Part shown: piece by piece, positions 1 to 8,727 of the stretch
How the letters are laid out: each line of letters opens with the position of its first letter
Position numbering within the stretch: position 1 is the stretch's first letter
Assembly: GCA_040401995.1 (NCBI GenBank)
Contig: JBBANM010000018.1
Location: forward strand, 1 to 64,000
Source of the DNA: Haliscomenobacter sp040401995
GTDB lineage: Bacteria; Bacteroidota; Bacteroidia; Chitinophagales; Saprospiraceae
Direction: 5' to 3'
Length of the DNA: 64,000 bases
Program-made: the position numbers and the translations under genes
The notes under the pieces: model-generated
Database searches by the model: none
What the model was told of the DNA's origin: nothing
Seen by the model: the letters and a program-made list of their open reading frames with translations, nothing else

Positions 1-37
1 TTAATGCAATTGTCAATATCCCCCAGCCGCCAAAGGA

Positions 38-55
38 GGCTGGATAGTTACAAAG
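38..55. repeat. Fragment of dispersed palindromic repeat end
   Basis: The string GGCTGGATAGTTACAAA closely matches the outer end of the long palindromic repeat seen near 19565-19584 (GCCTGGATAGTTACAAA). Only this end is visible because the window begins here. An imperfect small dyad (CCAGCC / GGCTGG) precedes it. Confidence 0.35.
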
Positions 56-140
56 ATTTCATATGGATTGTGGGTTTAAATTAAGTCATAAGTAAACGTA
101 GAACCCTATTTATTTAGTGGCTGGAATACATTTTTAGCGA

Positions 141-1499
141 TTATTTCATCCTTCTACCCAATCTTAGATTAACAATGAGGAACACAACTCCCAGCGCAAC
201 AAAAGCCAGGCCTTTGTACAATTCGTTCCATTCGCTGTCGAAAAAACGCGAAGCAGCCAAGCCAAGGATAAACAACATGCCCAAATTGAGTTCAACTAAG
301 CCAGGTTTGGCAATGCCTTGACGTATAAAAGCAATACCCACTGACAACCCATATAAGTTAGCAAAAATCAAAGGAATATGGTTGATGTAGGGCTTTGTGA
401 TATTATAAACATTGGGGTCGAGTCGATAAAGCGTAATGTAGGTCAAGGCAAATACCGGAAAGAGAATAAGCAAAGTCTCGCCGATTGTGGTCATTGGGGA
501 CTTGCGGAAATAATTGACAATCAGAACCAACCACAATAAAAAGACAAGGAACAGCTGGCATAGCAAGCTCCAGCCCCAATATTGCCCAGAAACACGCCCG
601 CTCCACAATGCATCGACGCTAAATGCTTGGATGCTCATGTCTTGACTTAAAACTAAGGTATAAATAAAAACACCCAGGTAACCCGTTAAGAATAAAGGGC
701 TTAACAATCCTGGTTTTTCATTAGTATAAACCCATCTACTGACCATCATGTAAACGCCTAACGCCAAAGTAGGGGTAAGAATGCTGTACTCTGGAATACC
801 GCCGGCATAATTGGGAAACCAGGCAAACGGCCAGGTTAAAGCCAGCGTCAATACCAATAAATTTCTCCGAATAGGTTGTTGAATGGGTTGACGCAAATTC
901 AACCATAAGTGGGGTGTTAAGGCAAAAAACAACAACCAATAGATCATTTTTTCATTGCCAATCGCATCGGCTTGCCATACCAAAGCTCCAATGAGATACA
1001 CGATGGCCGCTAAACTAGAATTGGCGACATAGATAATCGGCAAACTAGCAACCAACCAAATCAGGATAGTATCCGGTTGTTTTGATTCCAATTGAAAAGT
1101 TTGGATCACCAACCCAAGAGATGCTGCTACCATCACCATAAAAAAACCGGAAGCCCCTTCACGCCAGGCAATACTTCTCAATTGTTGAACATAAGCATAG
1201 ACAAACACGCTAAACCCAGTTACAATGGGCAAAAAGCTCATCACCTGTTTCCAAAACAGCGAAAAATGCTCCCATTGGTTGGCTAAAATCAACAGCAGTC
1301 CGCCGCCAATCATCAAAGCTCCTAAAACGCTCAAGGCAACAATTCCTGGACTCCAGGTTTCAGCTGTCTTGGGTTCATTGGTTTCTTCATCTAAAGCGTA
1401 TTGCGATAGAATGCGATCGCTTTGCTCTGAGGTGATGATCTCGTTTTTTACCCAAAGCGGGACTTCATTGGCTAGCCAAGTTAGATGCTCTTTTGTCAT
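141..1499 (-). CDS. DUF2157-family polytopic membrane protein
   Basis: The 452-residue product has a soluble N-terminus of about 55 residues (MTKEHLTWLANEVPLWVKNE, then ITSEQSDRIL) followed by roughly ten to twelve hydrophobic segments running to the C-terminus. This layout, a short helical head that includes a 'TxEQxxxI' stretch ahead of a multi-pass bundle, is that of the DUF2157 predicted membrane protein family. No catalytic motif or ligand site can be seen, so the function is unknown. It is divergent from the DUF2279-like gene at 1634, with about 130 bases of shared upstream DNA. Confidence 0.7.
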   Translation of the reverse strand: MTKEHLTWLANEVPLWVKNEIITSEQSDRILSQYALDEETNEPKTAETWSPGIVALSVLGALMIGGGLLLILANQWEHFSLFWKQVMSFLPIVTGFSVFVYAYVQQLRSIAWREGASGFFMVMVAASLGLVIQTFQLESKQPDTILIWLVASLPIIYVANSSLAAIVYLIGALVWQADAIGNEKMIYWLLFFALTPHLWLNLRQPIQQPIRRNLLVLTLALTWPFAWFPNYAGGIPEYSILTPTLALGVYMMVSRWVYTNEKPGLLSPLFLTGYLGVFIYTLVLSQDMSIQAFSVDALWSGRVSGQYWGWSLLCQLFLVFLLWLVLIVNYFRKSPMTTIGETLLILFPVFALTYITLYRLDPNVYNITKPYINHIPLIFANLYGLSVGIAFIRQGIAKPGLVELNLGMLFILGLAASRFFDSEWNELYKGLAFVALGVVFLIVNLRLGRRMK

Positions 1500-1633
1500 T
1501 GGTTTTGGGTGTTAATGGCTTATCTTTGATTCGCCTATTGGAATGGAACGCTGTATCAAAAAAGGGATAGAAGCTTTTGCATACAACCGATCCTTCACAA
1601 TAGATTTTGTGTACAATTCATCTCCAATTTACC

Positions 1634-2632
1634 ATGCGAACACTACTTTACCAAATGTTGGTTGTATTCCTTTTTTTCATGCACCATACTATTCATGGTC
1701 AGGTTACTCCGCGCGACCCTTGGAAATTCCTCGAACCCTCTGATACTTTTAATAAAAAACGTTTTTGGCTTTTAGCAGGAACTGGTGCGGCGGCGTATAC
1801 TGCGGCATCAGTAGGATTATACTCCTTCTGGTACAAGGATTACCCGCAGAGTAAATTCCATATTTTCAATGATTTTGGCGAATGGGAGCACATGGACAAA
1901 GCCGGGCATATGTTTACGGCTTATTTTGAATCCAATTTGGCTTTCAATGGCGCGCGCTGGATCGGTATTCGCCACAAACCAGCTGTTTTGGTTGGCGCAG
2001 GTGTCAGTACCCTCCTACAGTCTACTATTGAAGTGATGGATGGTTTTTCCAGCGGCTGGGGGTTTTCGCTCTCCGATGTTACTTTCAATACCTTGGGAAC
2101 TGGCGTTTTTGTCGCTCAGGAATTACTCTGGGAAGACCAGCGCATTCAGATTAAGGTTTCCAATAGTCGCCCCAATTACAACAACGACATCATTCGGGGC
2201 AATCCTTCGGGCGCATTAACGCAGAAACAAATTGCTCATGGCCTTTTTGGCAATACCTATTCCGAAGCTTTCATTAAAGACTACAATGGGATGACGGTTT
2301 GGGCATCGGTGAACCCCAGCGCTTTTATGCATTTGAGTCCCGAAAGTAAATTTCCGCGTTGGCTCAACATTGCGTTTGGCTATGGCGCCCAAAATGTCTA
2401 TGGTGCTTATGGCAATGCCTATACCGATCCGCGGGGGAACGTTTTCTTCCTAAACGATCAGCAACGGTATCAGCAATATTATTTGGCTATTGATGTAGAC
2501 TTGCGCCGCATCCGTACCAAAAGCCGTTTGCTGAAAACGATCTTCACGGGGCTTTCTTGGCTGAAATTCCCCGCTCCTGCCATAGAGTGGAATACCTTGA
2601 AGCAAAATCGGTTTCATTGGATTTATTGGTAA
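1634..2632 (+). CDS. DUF2279-like exported protein
   Basis: An upstream in-frame ATG at 1607 would add nine residues, but the ATG at 1634 gives a normal signal peptide (MRTLLYQMLVVFLFFMHHTIHGQ), so I prefer it. The mature protein has an early hydrophobic segment (LLAGTGAAAYTAASVGLYSF), a W-Y-K-D-Y motif, 'HIFNDFGEWEHMDKAGH' and 'GFSSGWGFSLSDVTFNTLG'. These conserved acidic, His and Gly patterns match the DUF2279 / YfiM-like periplasmic family. About 333 residues are present. Its role is unknown; it probably sits at the inner face of the outer membrane or in the periplasm (inference). Confidence 0.65.
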   Translation: MRTLLYQMLVVFLFFMHHTIHGQVTPRDPWKFLEPSDTFNKKRFWLLAGTGAAAYTAASVGLYSFWYKDYPQSKFHIFNDFGEWEHMDKAGHMFTAYFESNLAFNGARWIGIRHKPAVLVGAGVSTLLQSTIEVMDGFSSGWGFSLSDVTFNTLGTGVFVAQELLWEDQRIQIKVSNSRPNYNNDIIRGNPSGALTQKQIAHGLFGNTYSEAFIKDYNGMTVWASVNPSAFMHLSPESKFPRWLNIAFGYGAQNVYGAYGNAYTDPRGNVFFLNDQQRYQQYYLAIDVDLRRIRTKSRLLKTIFTGLSWLKFPAPAIEWNTLKQNRFHWIYW

Positions 2633-2687
2633 TATACCTTACATTTAGGGCGTTAGTCCCTAAAACTTTATTTTACTTAAAACCCTG

Positions 2688-3608
2688 ATGCCCATGGCAC
2701 AAGATTCAACCCAACCATTAGAACGTTTCAAAGGCGTTTTCAACCAAGTTTTTCGCACTGCTACCAGTTTTGGTAATCCAGCTCAATTACTACCAACTAT
2801 CTTGTCTTTTGGTACGGAGTTGCTTTTCCGTTTTATCCGTTTAGGAAAAATGGTACGCCAAAAAGTAGAAGAGCAAACCGGCAAGTTGGATACCCAAGTG
2901 CGGGCTCAAGGGATTTTCCGCAATCCCATCAGCATTGAGCTAACCGTTACCGAAATCAGTACTTTTTTCAATGGTGAAATCCAAATCCTTTATCCGCGCA
3001 CCGCTGCCCAGTTTCAGAAGGAAATCGCTATCCTCAACGACTTAGATCATCCGCATTGGAAAGAAAATTTGCGGTTTCTGCGCATCGCCCGTACCTATAT
3101 CCATCATTACATGGACAACAAAGAGCTGGATGAATTTCCGGAATTGCAAGAATTGATTGGGGTATGGCAAGATCCTGCTGGTGTGCGCTACTATGATCTT
3201 GCGCTGCAAATAGCCCAGCTTATTCCTGGCGATTCTTTTTCTTTGGAAGAATGGCGCGATGTTATTCCCAGCTACACCAAGATGATGCTGCAATCAGAGC
3301 GCTACAAAATTCTTACCATCAGCGAGCAAAACTTGCTGGAACTCAACAACCAAATTCGCAGTCTTAGTTGGGATGCCATCACTGGCGGCAGCAACAATAC
3401 CATCAATCTTACCCTGAATTTTTTGGTACAAGAACGCACGCTGGTCATCAACAACCAAGTCAATGAACTCAACCAAAAACTCAAAACATTGTCAGCGCCG
3501 CCGGTTGATCCAGTAAAAGTTCCGGAAATTAACCAAATCAATACCCGCGTTCAACAGCTGAACGAAGCCAAGAAAAAAATCGCCGCATTGGCTAGCGCCG
3601 CCGGTTAA
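2688..3608 (+). CDS. Hypothetical protein, ends with coiled coil
   Basis: I do not recognise this 306-residue protein. It has no signal peptide. Residues about 15-60 are amphipathic or mildly hydrophobic (TATSFGNPAQLLPTILSFG), the middle is mixed alpha/beta with a 'HPHWKENLRFLRIARTYIHHYM' stretch, and the C-terminal 80 residues (from about 225) are rich in N, Q and K with heptad-like spacing, suggesting a coiled coil. Its TAA stop overlaps an ATG of the next reading frame by one base (TAATG at 3606-3610), so the two genes are probably translationally coupled. An ATG two codons downstream of the first is an equally possible start. Confidence 0.6.
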   Translation: MPMAQDSTQPLERFKGVFNQVFRTATSFGNPAQLLPTILSFGTELLFRFIRLGKMVRQKVEEQTGKLDTQVRAQGIFRNPISIELTVTEISTFFNGEIQILYPRTAAQFQKEIAILNDLDHPHWKENLRFLRIARTYIHHYMDNKELDEFPELQELIGVWQDPAGVRYYDLALQIAQLIPGDSFSLEEWRDVIPSYTKMMLQSERYKILTISEQNLLELNNQIRSLSWDAITGGSNNTINLTLNFLVQERTLVINNQVNELNQKLKTLSAPPVDPVKVPEINQINTRVQQLNEAKKKIAALASAAG

Positions 3609-3649
3609 TGATTTTTTTATCTTCCAAAACGATTTCCAAAAAAGCATTC

Positions 3650-4645
3650 ATGAAAACTCCAATATATACCCTATTTTTTTTGCTCTTGCTGAGTTTGGGT
3701 TGTGCACGAAAAACCCAAATCATTGAAAGCCCATACCATCAGGCGCTCAATGCCTATTACCAAGGGTTACAAACCAACAACTTAAAACTAGCCGAAAAAA
3801 AGCTCAATCTTTTGATGGTCAATTTTTCCGATGATGCTAATGCCCGTACCTTATACGCCCAAGTATTGCTGGATAGTTTGCGCAAAATAGGTGGAACCAA
3901 TCTGCTGTTGCAACGTCGTATTGTGCAAAACTTGCAGATTTTAGCCTTTGACCCGCCTTCCAAAGAAGATCCAGGTACTGGTTGGGTATTGCCGCGAACG
4001 TATACCTTATTTGGCGATTTGCTATTGGTACGTACCCAAGAGCAATTATCACAAGCAGGCGTCGACCCCACCTGGAAAGGGTATTTATTGGCGCGGGCTG
4101 CTGAATTCTATTATCGTGCGGCTTATGATGCAGCTACCGACCCCAAGGCTGCAGTTTCCAAAGGTTTGCTAAGAGAACGAGAAAACGCCATTAGTGGATT
4201 CTTGCAAGCCCAATTTGGCGTTATTGAAGCATTAAAACGCTTGGATGGCGCAAACACATCACCCCAAATCAGAAGACTAGTGGATGCCTCTACACAATTA
4301 GCTTTGCGTTTATCCGAAAACAACTTAAAAGATTTACCAGCCGGTAATCCTGCGTATTTGCGTTTGGAAAAATCGTTTCAAAAAAACCTGAAGACACTAG
4401 AAGCCAATATGGTCATAACTACTTTGATGCCGCAACTTTCAAAATCCTGCACAAGCGGAACCACCAGTGAGCAGGAAAAAGCTTGGGTCGACATCATCGC
4501 ACACCTTCAAAAAGCGGCCATCCACAACGAAATCTACAACATCATTGCGGATAACCCAGAAAATGATCTTACCCCAATCCGGCTTTTGGATAAGTATTTG
4601 AAGAACAAAAAAGTATTTGATTGCGCGCCTCCTTCGGAAGATTGA
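3650..4645 (+). CDS. Hypothetical lipoprotein, helical
   Basis: From the ATG at 3650 the protein begins MKTPIYTLFFLLLLSLGC, a clear type II signal peptide with lipobox LSLGC, so it should be lipid-anchored in the envelope. The longer frame opens at 3608 and overlaps the preceding stop codon (TAATG), so translation may start there and give a 14-residue longer n-region. The mature part is predominantly helical and starts with TPR-like segments (LNAYYQGLQTNNLKLAEKKL, DANARTLYAQVLLDS). No enzymatic motif is visible. The pairing with the upstream protein suggests they act together, but the function is unknown. Confidence 0.6.
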   Translation: MKTPIYTLFFLLLLSLGCARKTQIIESPYHQALNAYYQGLQTNNLKLAEKKLNLLMVNFSDDANARTLYAQVLLDSLRKIGGTNLLLQRRIVQNLQILAFDPPSKEDPGTGWVLPRTYTLFGDLLLVRTQEQLSQAGVDPTWKGYLLARAAEFYYRAAYDAATDPKAAVSKGLLRERENAISGFLQAQFGVIEALKRLDGANTSPQIRRLVDASTQLALRLSENNLKDLPAGNPAYLRLEKSFQKNLKTLEANMVITTLMPQLSKSCTSGTTSEQEKAWVDIIAHLQKAAIHNEIYNIIADNPENDLTPIRLLDKYLKNKKVFDCAPPSED

Positions 4646-4667
4646 TTGGTTGTAGAAGAGGATTGGC

Positions 4668-5624
4668 TTACTTCACCCGCTTATTGTATCCAATGTGAAA
4701 CAACGCGTCGCCTTGGGTGACTACTGGTGAATTAGAATGGCCAATAATCCAGCCATCTTTTTTGGCACGTACCGGGTAGCTGTCCTCCCCAAAAGGGTCG
4801 TTGATAGTGCCCACGATATCCCCTTTCACGATGGGTTCGCCCGAGCACTTGATCCAACGAAAGATGCCCGATCGATTGGCGCGCATCCAGGAGGAATGGT
4901 TTAAGGTCTCGGTGGGGCTCGCCGGTGGGGCATCGGGCAACATCCCGCGATTGACCATCACCCGCCGCAGGCCATTGATGCCTTGTTGGATAGAAAAATC
5001 GTCGAAACGCAGGTTTTCTCCGCCTTCAAAAACAATAATAGCTTTATTAACATCCAGCGCCGTTTTACGCAAAGACTTGGGAATGAGCTTACTGGCAACC
5101 GTAAATGGAGCTGCAAAGGTAAGCGCTAATTCCCGACTTAGGGGATGCTCTAAATTGTAGCGAATTTGCGGATAGTTGTAATGGTTGCGTCCTCCCGTAT
5201 GAAAATCAACTCCAAAATCAACCAAAGGCAATATCTGGCGGGTGAAAAGGCTGGCTACCCTGGCAGCCATTGAGCCATTGGGGTTACCAGGAAAACTACG
5301 GTTGATGTCTTTTCCTTCTGATACGTCTCGGGAATAATTGATAAAGCCGTAAACATTGAGCAAAGGAATAGCAATAACCGTTCCAGCATATAAATTTTCA
5401 AAAACACCTTGCTCTATCGCTCGACGTACAATTTCAACGCCATTAACCTCATCGCCGTGCATTCCGCCGGTGACGGCCATACATGGCCCTGGTCGCGGAC
5501 CGCGATAAACATGCGCTTTGATTGAAATGACATTACCGGATGGAATACGACCAACTGGAATTTTGACAATGGTATTCTGACCCGCCTCAACAATGGTGTT
5601 GTATACTTTTATGAATTGGGACAT
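4668..5624 (-). CDS. AspA/AstE-like succinylglutamate desuccinylase family zinc hydrolase
   Basis: The 318-residue protein carries the zinc-carboxypeptidase signature TGGMHGDEVNGVEIVRR near residue 52 (His and Glu metal ligands) and a third ligand in DFHTGG near residue 140. An 'IVFEGGENLRFDDF' motif follows, then a C-terminal beta-rich domain ending HSNSPVVTQGDALFHIGY. This is the M14 aspartoacylase / succinylglutamate desuccinylase superfamily. It lies just downstream of rimK on the same strand. Such pairs are known in many genomes, where the hydrolase may act on glutamylated or related amide substrates; that role is an inference here. A terminator-like hairpin separates the two genes. Confidence 0.85.
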   Translation of the reverse strand: MSQFIKVYNTIVEAGQNTIVKIPVGRIPSGNVISIKAHVYRGPRPGPCMAVTGGMHGDEVNGVEIVRRAIEQGVFENLYAGTVIAIPLLNVYGFINYSRDVSEGKDINRSFPGNPNGSMAARVASLFTRQILPLVDFGVDFHTGGRNHYNYPQIRYNLEHPLSRELALTFAAPFTVASKLIPKSLRKTALDVNKAIIVFEGGENLRFDDFSIQQGINGLRRVMVNRGMLPDAPPASPTETLNHSSWMRANRSGIFRWIKCSGEPIVKGDIVGTINDPFGEDSYPVRAKKDGWIIGHSNSPVVTQGDALFHIGYNKRVK

Positions 5625-5640
5625 TTTAGGGAGATAAATT

Positions 5641-5694
5641 AAGAAAAAAGAGGATTGTCAGAAGCTAAGCGCTTGTGTTCTGGCAATCCTCTTT
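5641..5694 (-). terminator. Rho-independent terminator after rimK
   Basis: Arms at 5647-5663 and 5678-5694 form a 17-bp stem with one mismatch and a 14-nt loop. On the minus strand the stem is followed by a T-rich run (TTTTTTCTT). It sits between the rimK stop codon and the AspA-like start, so read-through into the hydrolase may be limited. Confidence 0.75.
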
Positions 5695-5700
5695 ACAAGA

Positions 5701-6609
5701 CTATACGATTACTTTAAGCTTCTTTTTATTTTTTGCCAATACTTTACGCTCCACGAAGGAAATGATTTTACTGGCCACATCTACTCCGGTATACGATTCA
5801 ATACCTTCCAATCCTGGAGAAGCATTTACCTCCATAACCAAAGGTCCCCGAGCGGAGCGCAGAATATCAACTCCAGCTATATCGAGCCCTACAATTTGAG
5901 CGGTTTTGCAGGCAACATAGGTCTCAAGCTCTGTTAACGGTTCCGATTGGGCAGTAGCACCACGATGCAAGTTGGAACGAAATTCACCTTCCTTTGCCTG
6001 GCGTTTCATCGAAGCCACTACCCTGCCGTTGACTACAAAAGCGCGAATGTCGGCGCCACCAGCCTCGGCTATAAATTCCTGCACGATGACCCGTTCTTTT
6101 AGCTTCAAAAAAGCTTCAACGGTAGACTCGGCACTGCGGTACGACTCGGCCAATACCACTCCGATGCCATGCGTACTTTCTACCATCTTAATCACTACTG
6201 GCAGCCCGCCAACTTGATCAATAAAGCTTCCAGCCTGTTGCCCCTCCGCTACAAAAGCAGTTGCCGGTACATCAATACCGGCCAAACGTACCCGTTGCAA
6301 GCAGCGCAATTTATCGCGCACCAGCAAAAGGCCTTCTGGATTGAGGGTGGAAAAAATTTTCATCAATTGGAACTGGGTAACCAAGGCGGCGCCTTCAGGA
6401 GTGAACGAGGTGCCAATGCGAGGAATGATGGCATCTAAGTTGCTCAACGGACGATCGTTGTAATACACCTCGGCGTGGTCATGTTCAATCACCAGATTAC
6501 ATTGATTGGAGTTGATGATCTCCATGATGTGCCCTCTGCTCATTCCAGCTCGATACAACGACTGGGTAGAGTAGAGCTCTGGCGAACGGGATAAAATTCC
6601 TATTCTCAT
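5701..6609 (-). CDS. rimK: RimK-type ATP-grasp ligase (S6 glutaminyl/glutamate ligase family)
   Basis: The 302-residue product starts MRIGILSRSPELYSTQSLYR and has the ATP-grasp layout of RimK: a pre-ATP-grasp domain with 'IPRIG', 'DKLRCLQRVRLAGIDVPAT', the glycine-rich 'VIKMVESTHGIGVVLAES', 'VQEFIAEAGGADIRAFVVNGRVVASMKRQA', and the metal-binding 'VMEVNASPGLEGIE'. RimK adds glutamate residues to the C-terminus of ribosomal protein S6 in Escherichia coli; homologues may act on other proteins or peptides. Length matches the family. It is followed by a terminator and then the AspA-like hydrolase. Confidence 0.9.
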   Translation of the reverse strand: MRIGILSRSPELYSTQSLYRAGMSRGHIMEIINSNQCNLVIEHDHAEVYYNDRPLSNLDAIIPRIGTSFTPEGAALVTQFQLMKIFSTLNPEGLLLVRDKLRCLQRVRLAGIDVPATAFVAEGQQAGSFIDQVGGLPVVIKMVESTHGIGVVLAESYRSAESTVEAFLKLKERVIVQEFIAEAGGADIRAFVVNGRVVASMKRQAKEGEFRSNLHRGATAQSEPLTELETYVACKTAQIVGLDIAGVDILRSARGPLVMEVNASPGLEGIESYTGVDVASKIISFVERKVLAKNKKKLKVIV

Positions 6610-6960
6610 TGTTGCTTTCTTAACTAACTGCCACTTTTATTCAATACACGGGATTACTTTGAAGGTGTTTTTTCGAGCTCAAAAAGCAACTATGCCTAGC
6701 TGATTTTTTTTCAAGAAGAAACTCCATCAATTAGAACAAAATTTCAAAAGGACTTTCTGTTCGGGGGCAATTTACAACTATTAGCGAAAGAAGCAATTTT
6801 TATACTCGCCTTTTGGACGTACGGAAAAAAGGCTGTCAGATTCCCTTAATTTCCTTGGTTTTAAAAAAACTAATGGCCGTTTTTTGAATTGAGCTTATCT
6901 TGTGGCAGCTCTGTTTTTTGTCTTTTTTGCTGACTAAAATCATTGATTAATTGCTACCTA
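6610..6960. other. Divergent intergenic region
   Basis: About 350 bases separate rimK (minus) from the DUF4105 gene (plus). The stretch is A/T-rich with several T- and A-runs. I find no convincing TAnnTTTG promoter, RNA gene or repeat. It must contain the promoters of both genes. Confidence 0.4.
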
Positions 6961-8187
6961 ATGAAAAAAATAATTTGGGCGTCTTGCCTCCTTGTTATAC
7001 TTAGTAGCGCCGCCGGTCTGCAAGCCCAAAGTTATTCGGTTCCCTCCTTGCGTTCATTTTCTGATAGCACTCAGATCAGTTTATTGACTTGTTCGCCCGG
7101 CGATGAATTGTACAGCACTTTTGGTCACAGCGGTATCCGTCTTACTGATCGAGCAACCTATACTGATCTGGTGATTAACTATGGTATTTTTGATTTCCGC
7201 ACCCCCAATTTCTACGTTAAGTTTCTTCGCGGTAAGTTATTGTATCAGATGGGGGTGCAGTCTTTCAGCGATTTCATGTACGAATACCAATACTTAGGCC
7301 GAACCGTAACGGAGACCCGCTTGAACCTCCCCGTTGCCGCCAAACGCAAACTTCTACTGTTCCTGGAAAACAACTATCGCCCTGAAAACCGCGAGTACAA
7401 GTACGATTTCTTCTTCGACAACTGCGCCACCCGTATCCGCGATGTGGTGGAAAAATCACTACTTAGCCCTGACAAACACTCCTCTGTTTCCATTCCACGT
7501 ATGCGCGATGCAGTAGAAAAATCGCTGCCCATTACCTATTCCCCACAGGATACCGTTCGTAAAATCAAACACCTCCGTCAACTACTCGACGAATATTTGG
7601 GTGCTATGCCTTGGTCTGATTTTGGGATTGATTTGGTTTTGGGGCATCCTACCGATCAGTTAGGCACTTTTCGCAATGAGATGTTTTTACCCGATTACCT
7701 CGCCAAAAATCTCAGTAAAGCCAAATACCAAGGCAAGCTAATAGCCGAACCTACCCAAACCATCCTGCAAGGCGGGCCGCTTTATATGAAACCAAGCTAT
7801 TTCCCCAAACCGGGCTTGTTTTTTAGCCTCCTAGCTCTGATTTTTTTAGGCGTGAGCATCTGGGGAAACAAGCGGGTAAAAAATATTGCCGATGCCTTCT
7901 TCTTTGGGGTTTTAGGACTCGCAGGTTCCATTTTATTGTTCATGTGGTTTGGAACCGATCACATTGCCACCAAAGACAATTGGAATTTAATCTGGACCAA
8001 CCCCTTGTATCTTTTTGCACTAGGGTCATTAGGGCAAAAAAGACGCTATTGGTGGTTGATTCTGGGCGGGTCTACCATCGTAGTCTTGCTTTTTTTCCCT
8101 TGGTGGCCACAGCAATTTAATCTGGCCATTATTCCAATCCTTTTGATTACGGTTCTGCGCAGCGCCGATCGCTGGTTCAGAGGCTGA
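6961..8187 (+). CDS. DUF4105 (Lnb N-terminal-like) periplasmic/membrane protein
   Basis: The ATG at 6961 (MKKIIWASCLLVILSSAAGLQAQ) gives a signal peptide, so I prefer it over the in-frame 6943 start. The exported domain contains 'LLTCSPGDELYSTFGHSGIRL', 'NYGIFDF', 'YQMGVQSFSDFMYEYQYLGRTV' and 'YDFFFDNCATRIRDVVE'. These conserved His, Asp, Asn and Cys residues are typical of DUF4105, which relates to the Lnb lacto-N-biosidase N-terminal fold and may be a papain-like amidase fold. After about residue 285 come four or five membrane segments. Substrate and role are unknown. Confidence 0.8.
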   Translation: MKKIIWASCLLVILSSAAGLQAQSYSVPSLRSFSDSTQISLLTCSPGDELYSTFGHSGIRLTDRATYTDLVINYGIFDFRTPNFYVKFLRGKLLYQMGVQSFSDFMYEYQYLGRTVTETRLNLPVAAKRKLLLFLENNYRPENREYKYDFFFDNCATRIRDVVEKSLLSPDKHSSVSIPRMRDAVEKSLPITYSPQDTVRKIKHLRQLLDEYLGAMPWSDFGIDLVLGHPTDQLGTFRNEMFLPDYLAKNLSKAKYQGKLIAEPTQTILQGGPLYMKPSYFPKPGLFFSLLALIFLGVSIWGNKRVKNIADAFFFGVLGLAGSILLFMWFGTDHIATKDNWNLIWTNPLYLFALGSLGQKRRYWWLILGGSTIVVLLFFPWWPQQFNLAIIPILLITVLRSADRWFRG

Positions 8188-8264
8188 ACAGGGGATGCAA
8201 ATTTGGGACCTAAACCATATTCTAACTGACAATTAACTTTTTGCCGTTATTTTCTGGCTCCTCT

Positions 8265-8296
8265 TTTGGAATTTCCCATTGATCTAACTATATTTA
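8265..8296 (+). promoter_or_regulatory. Bacteroidota-type promoter of rplU-rpmA
   Basis: A TTTG box at 8265-8268 is followed after 20 bases by TATATTTA at 8289-8296, a 7/8 match to the Bacteroidota -7 element TAnnTTTG. It lies about 100 bases upstream of the rplU start. Confidence 0.55.
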
Positions 8297-8395
8297 CACC
8301 TCATTTCATCATTTGAGTTGATTGAAGGCTTTGAATCGAGTTGAAAGTTCTTGTATTCAAGGTTTTACAAAAAGCTCTTTTTAAAAATTTTGGTA

Positions 8396-8707
8396 ATGTT
8401 TGCAATCGTAACGATAGCTGGTCAACAGTTCAAAGTTGAGGAAGGGCAGGAGCTCTTCGTCCACCAGCTAGCCGCCGCCCAAGGCGATACGGTCACTTTT
8501 GAGCAAGTTAACTTGTTGGAAAGAGACGGTAAAACGGAATTAGGAAAACCGTTTGTCGGCAACGCAAAAATCAATGCTACCGTAGTGGAGCATCAGAAAG
8601 GCGATAAAGTAATTGTGTTCAAGAAGAAAAGACGCAAAGGCTATCGCGTAAAAAATGGCCACCGCCAATCGTTCACTAAAATTTTGATCAACAGCATCGT
8701 TGGTTAA
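8396..8707 (+). CDS. rplU: 50S ribosomal protein L21
   Basis: The frame is open from a TTG at 8351, but the ATG at 8396 gives MFAIVTIAGQQFKVEEGQ, the standard L21 N-terminus, and a 103-residue product of the usual length. The body has the L21 beta-barrel pattern (VTFEQVNLL, GKPFVGNAKINATVVEH) and the rRNA-binding basic tail KKKRRKGYRVKNGHRQ, then FTKILI. It is followed 20 bases later by rpmA, the standard order. No Shine-Dalgarno sequence is visible, as is normal for this phylum. Confidence 0.95.
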   Translation: MFAIVTIAGQQFKVEEGQELFVHQLAAAQGDTVTFEQVNLLERDGKTELGKPFVGNAKINATVVEHQKGDKVIVFKKKRRKGYRVKNGHRQSFTKILINSIVG

Positions 8708-8727
8708 AATAAAAAAAGACAACAACC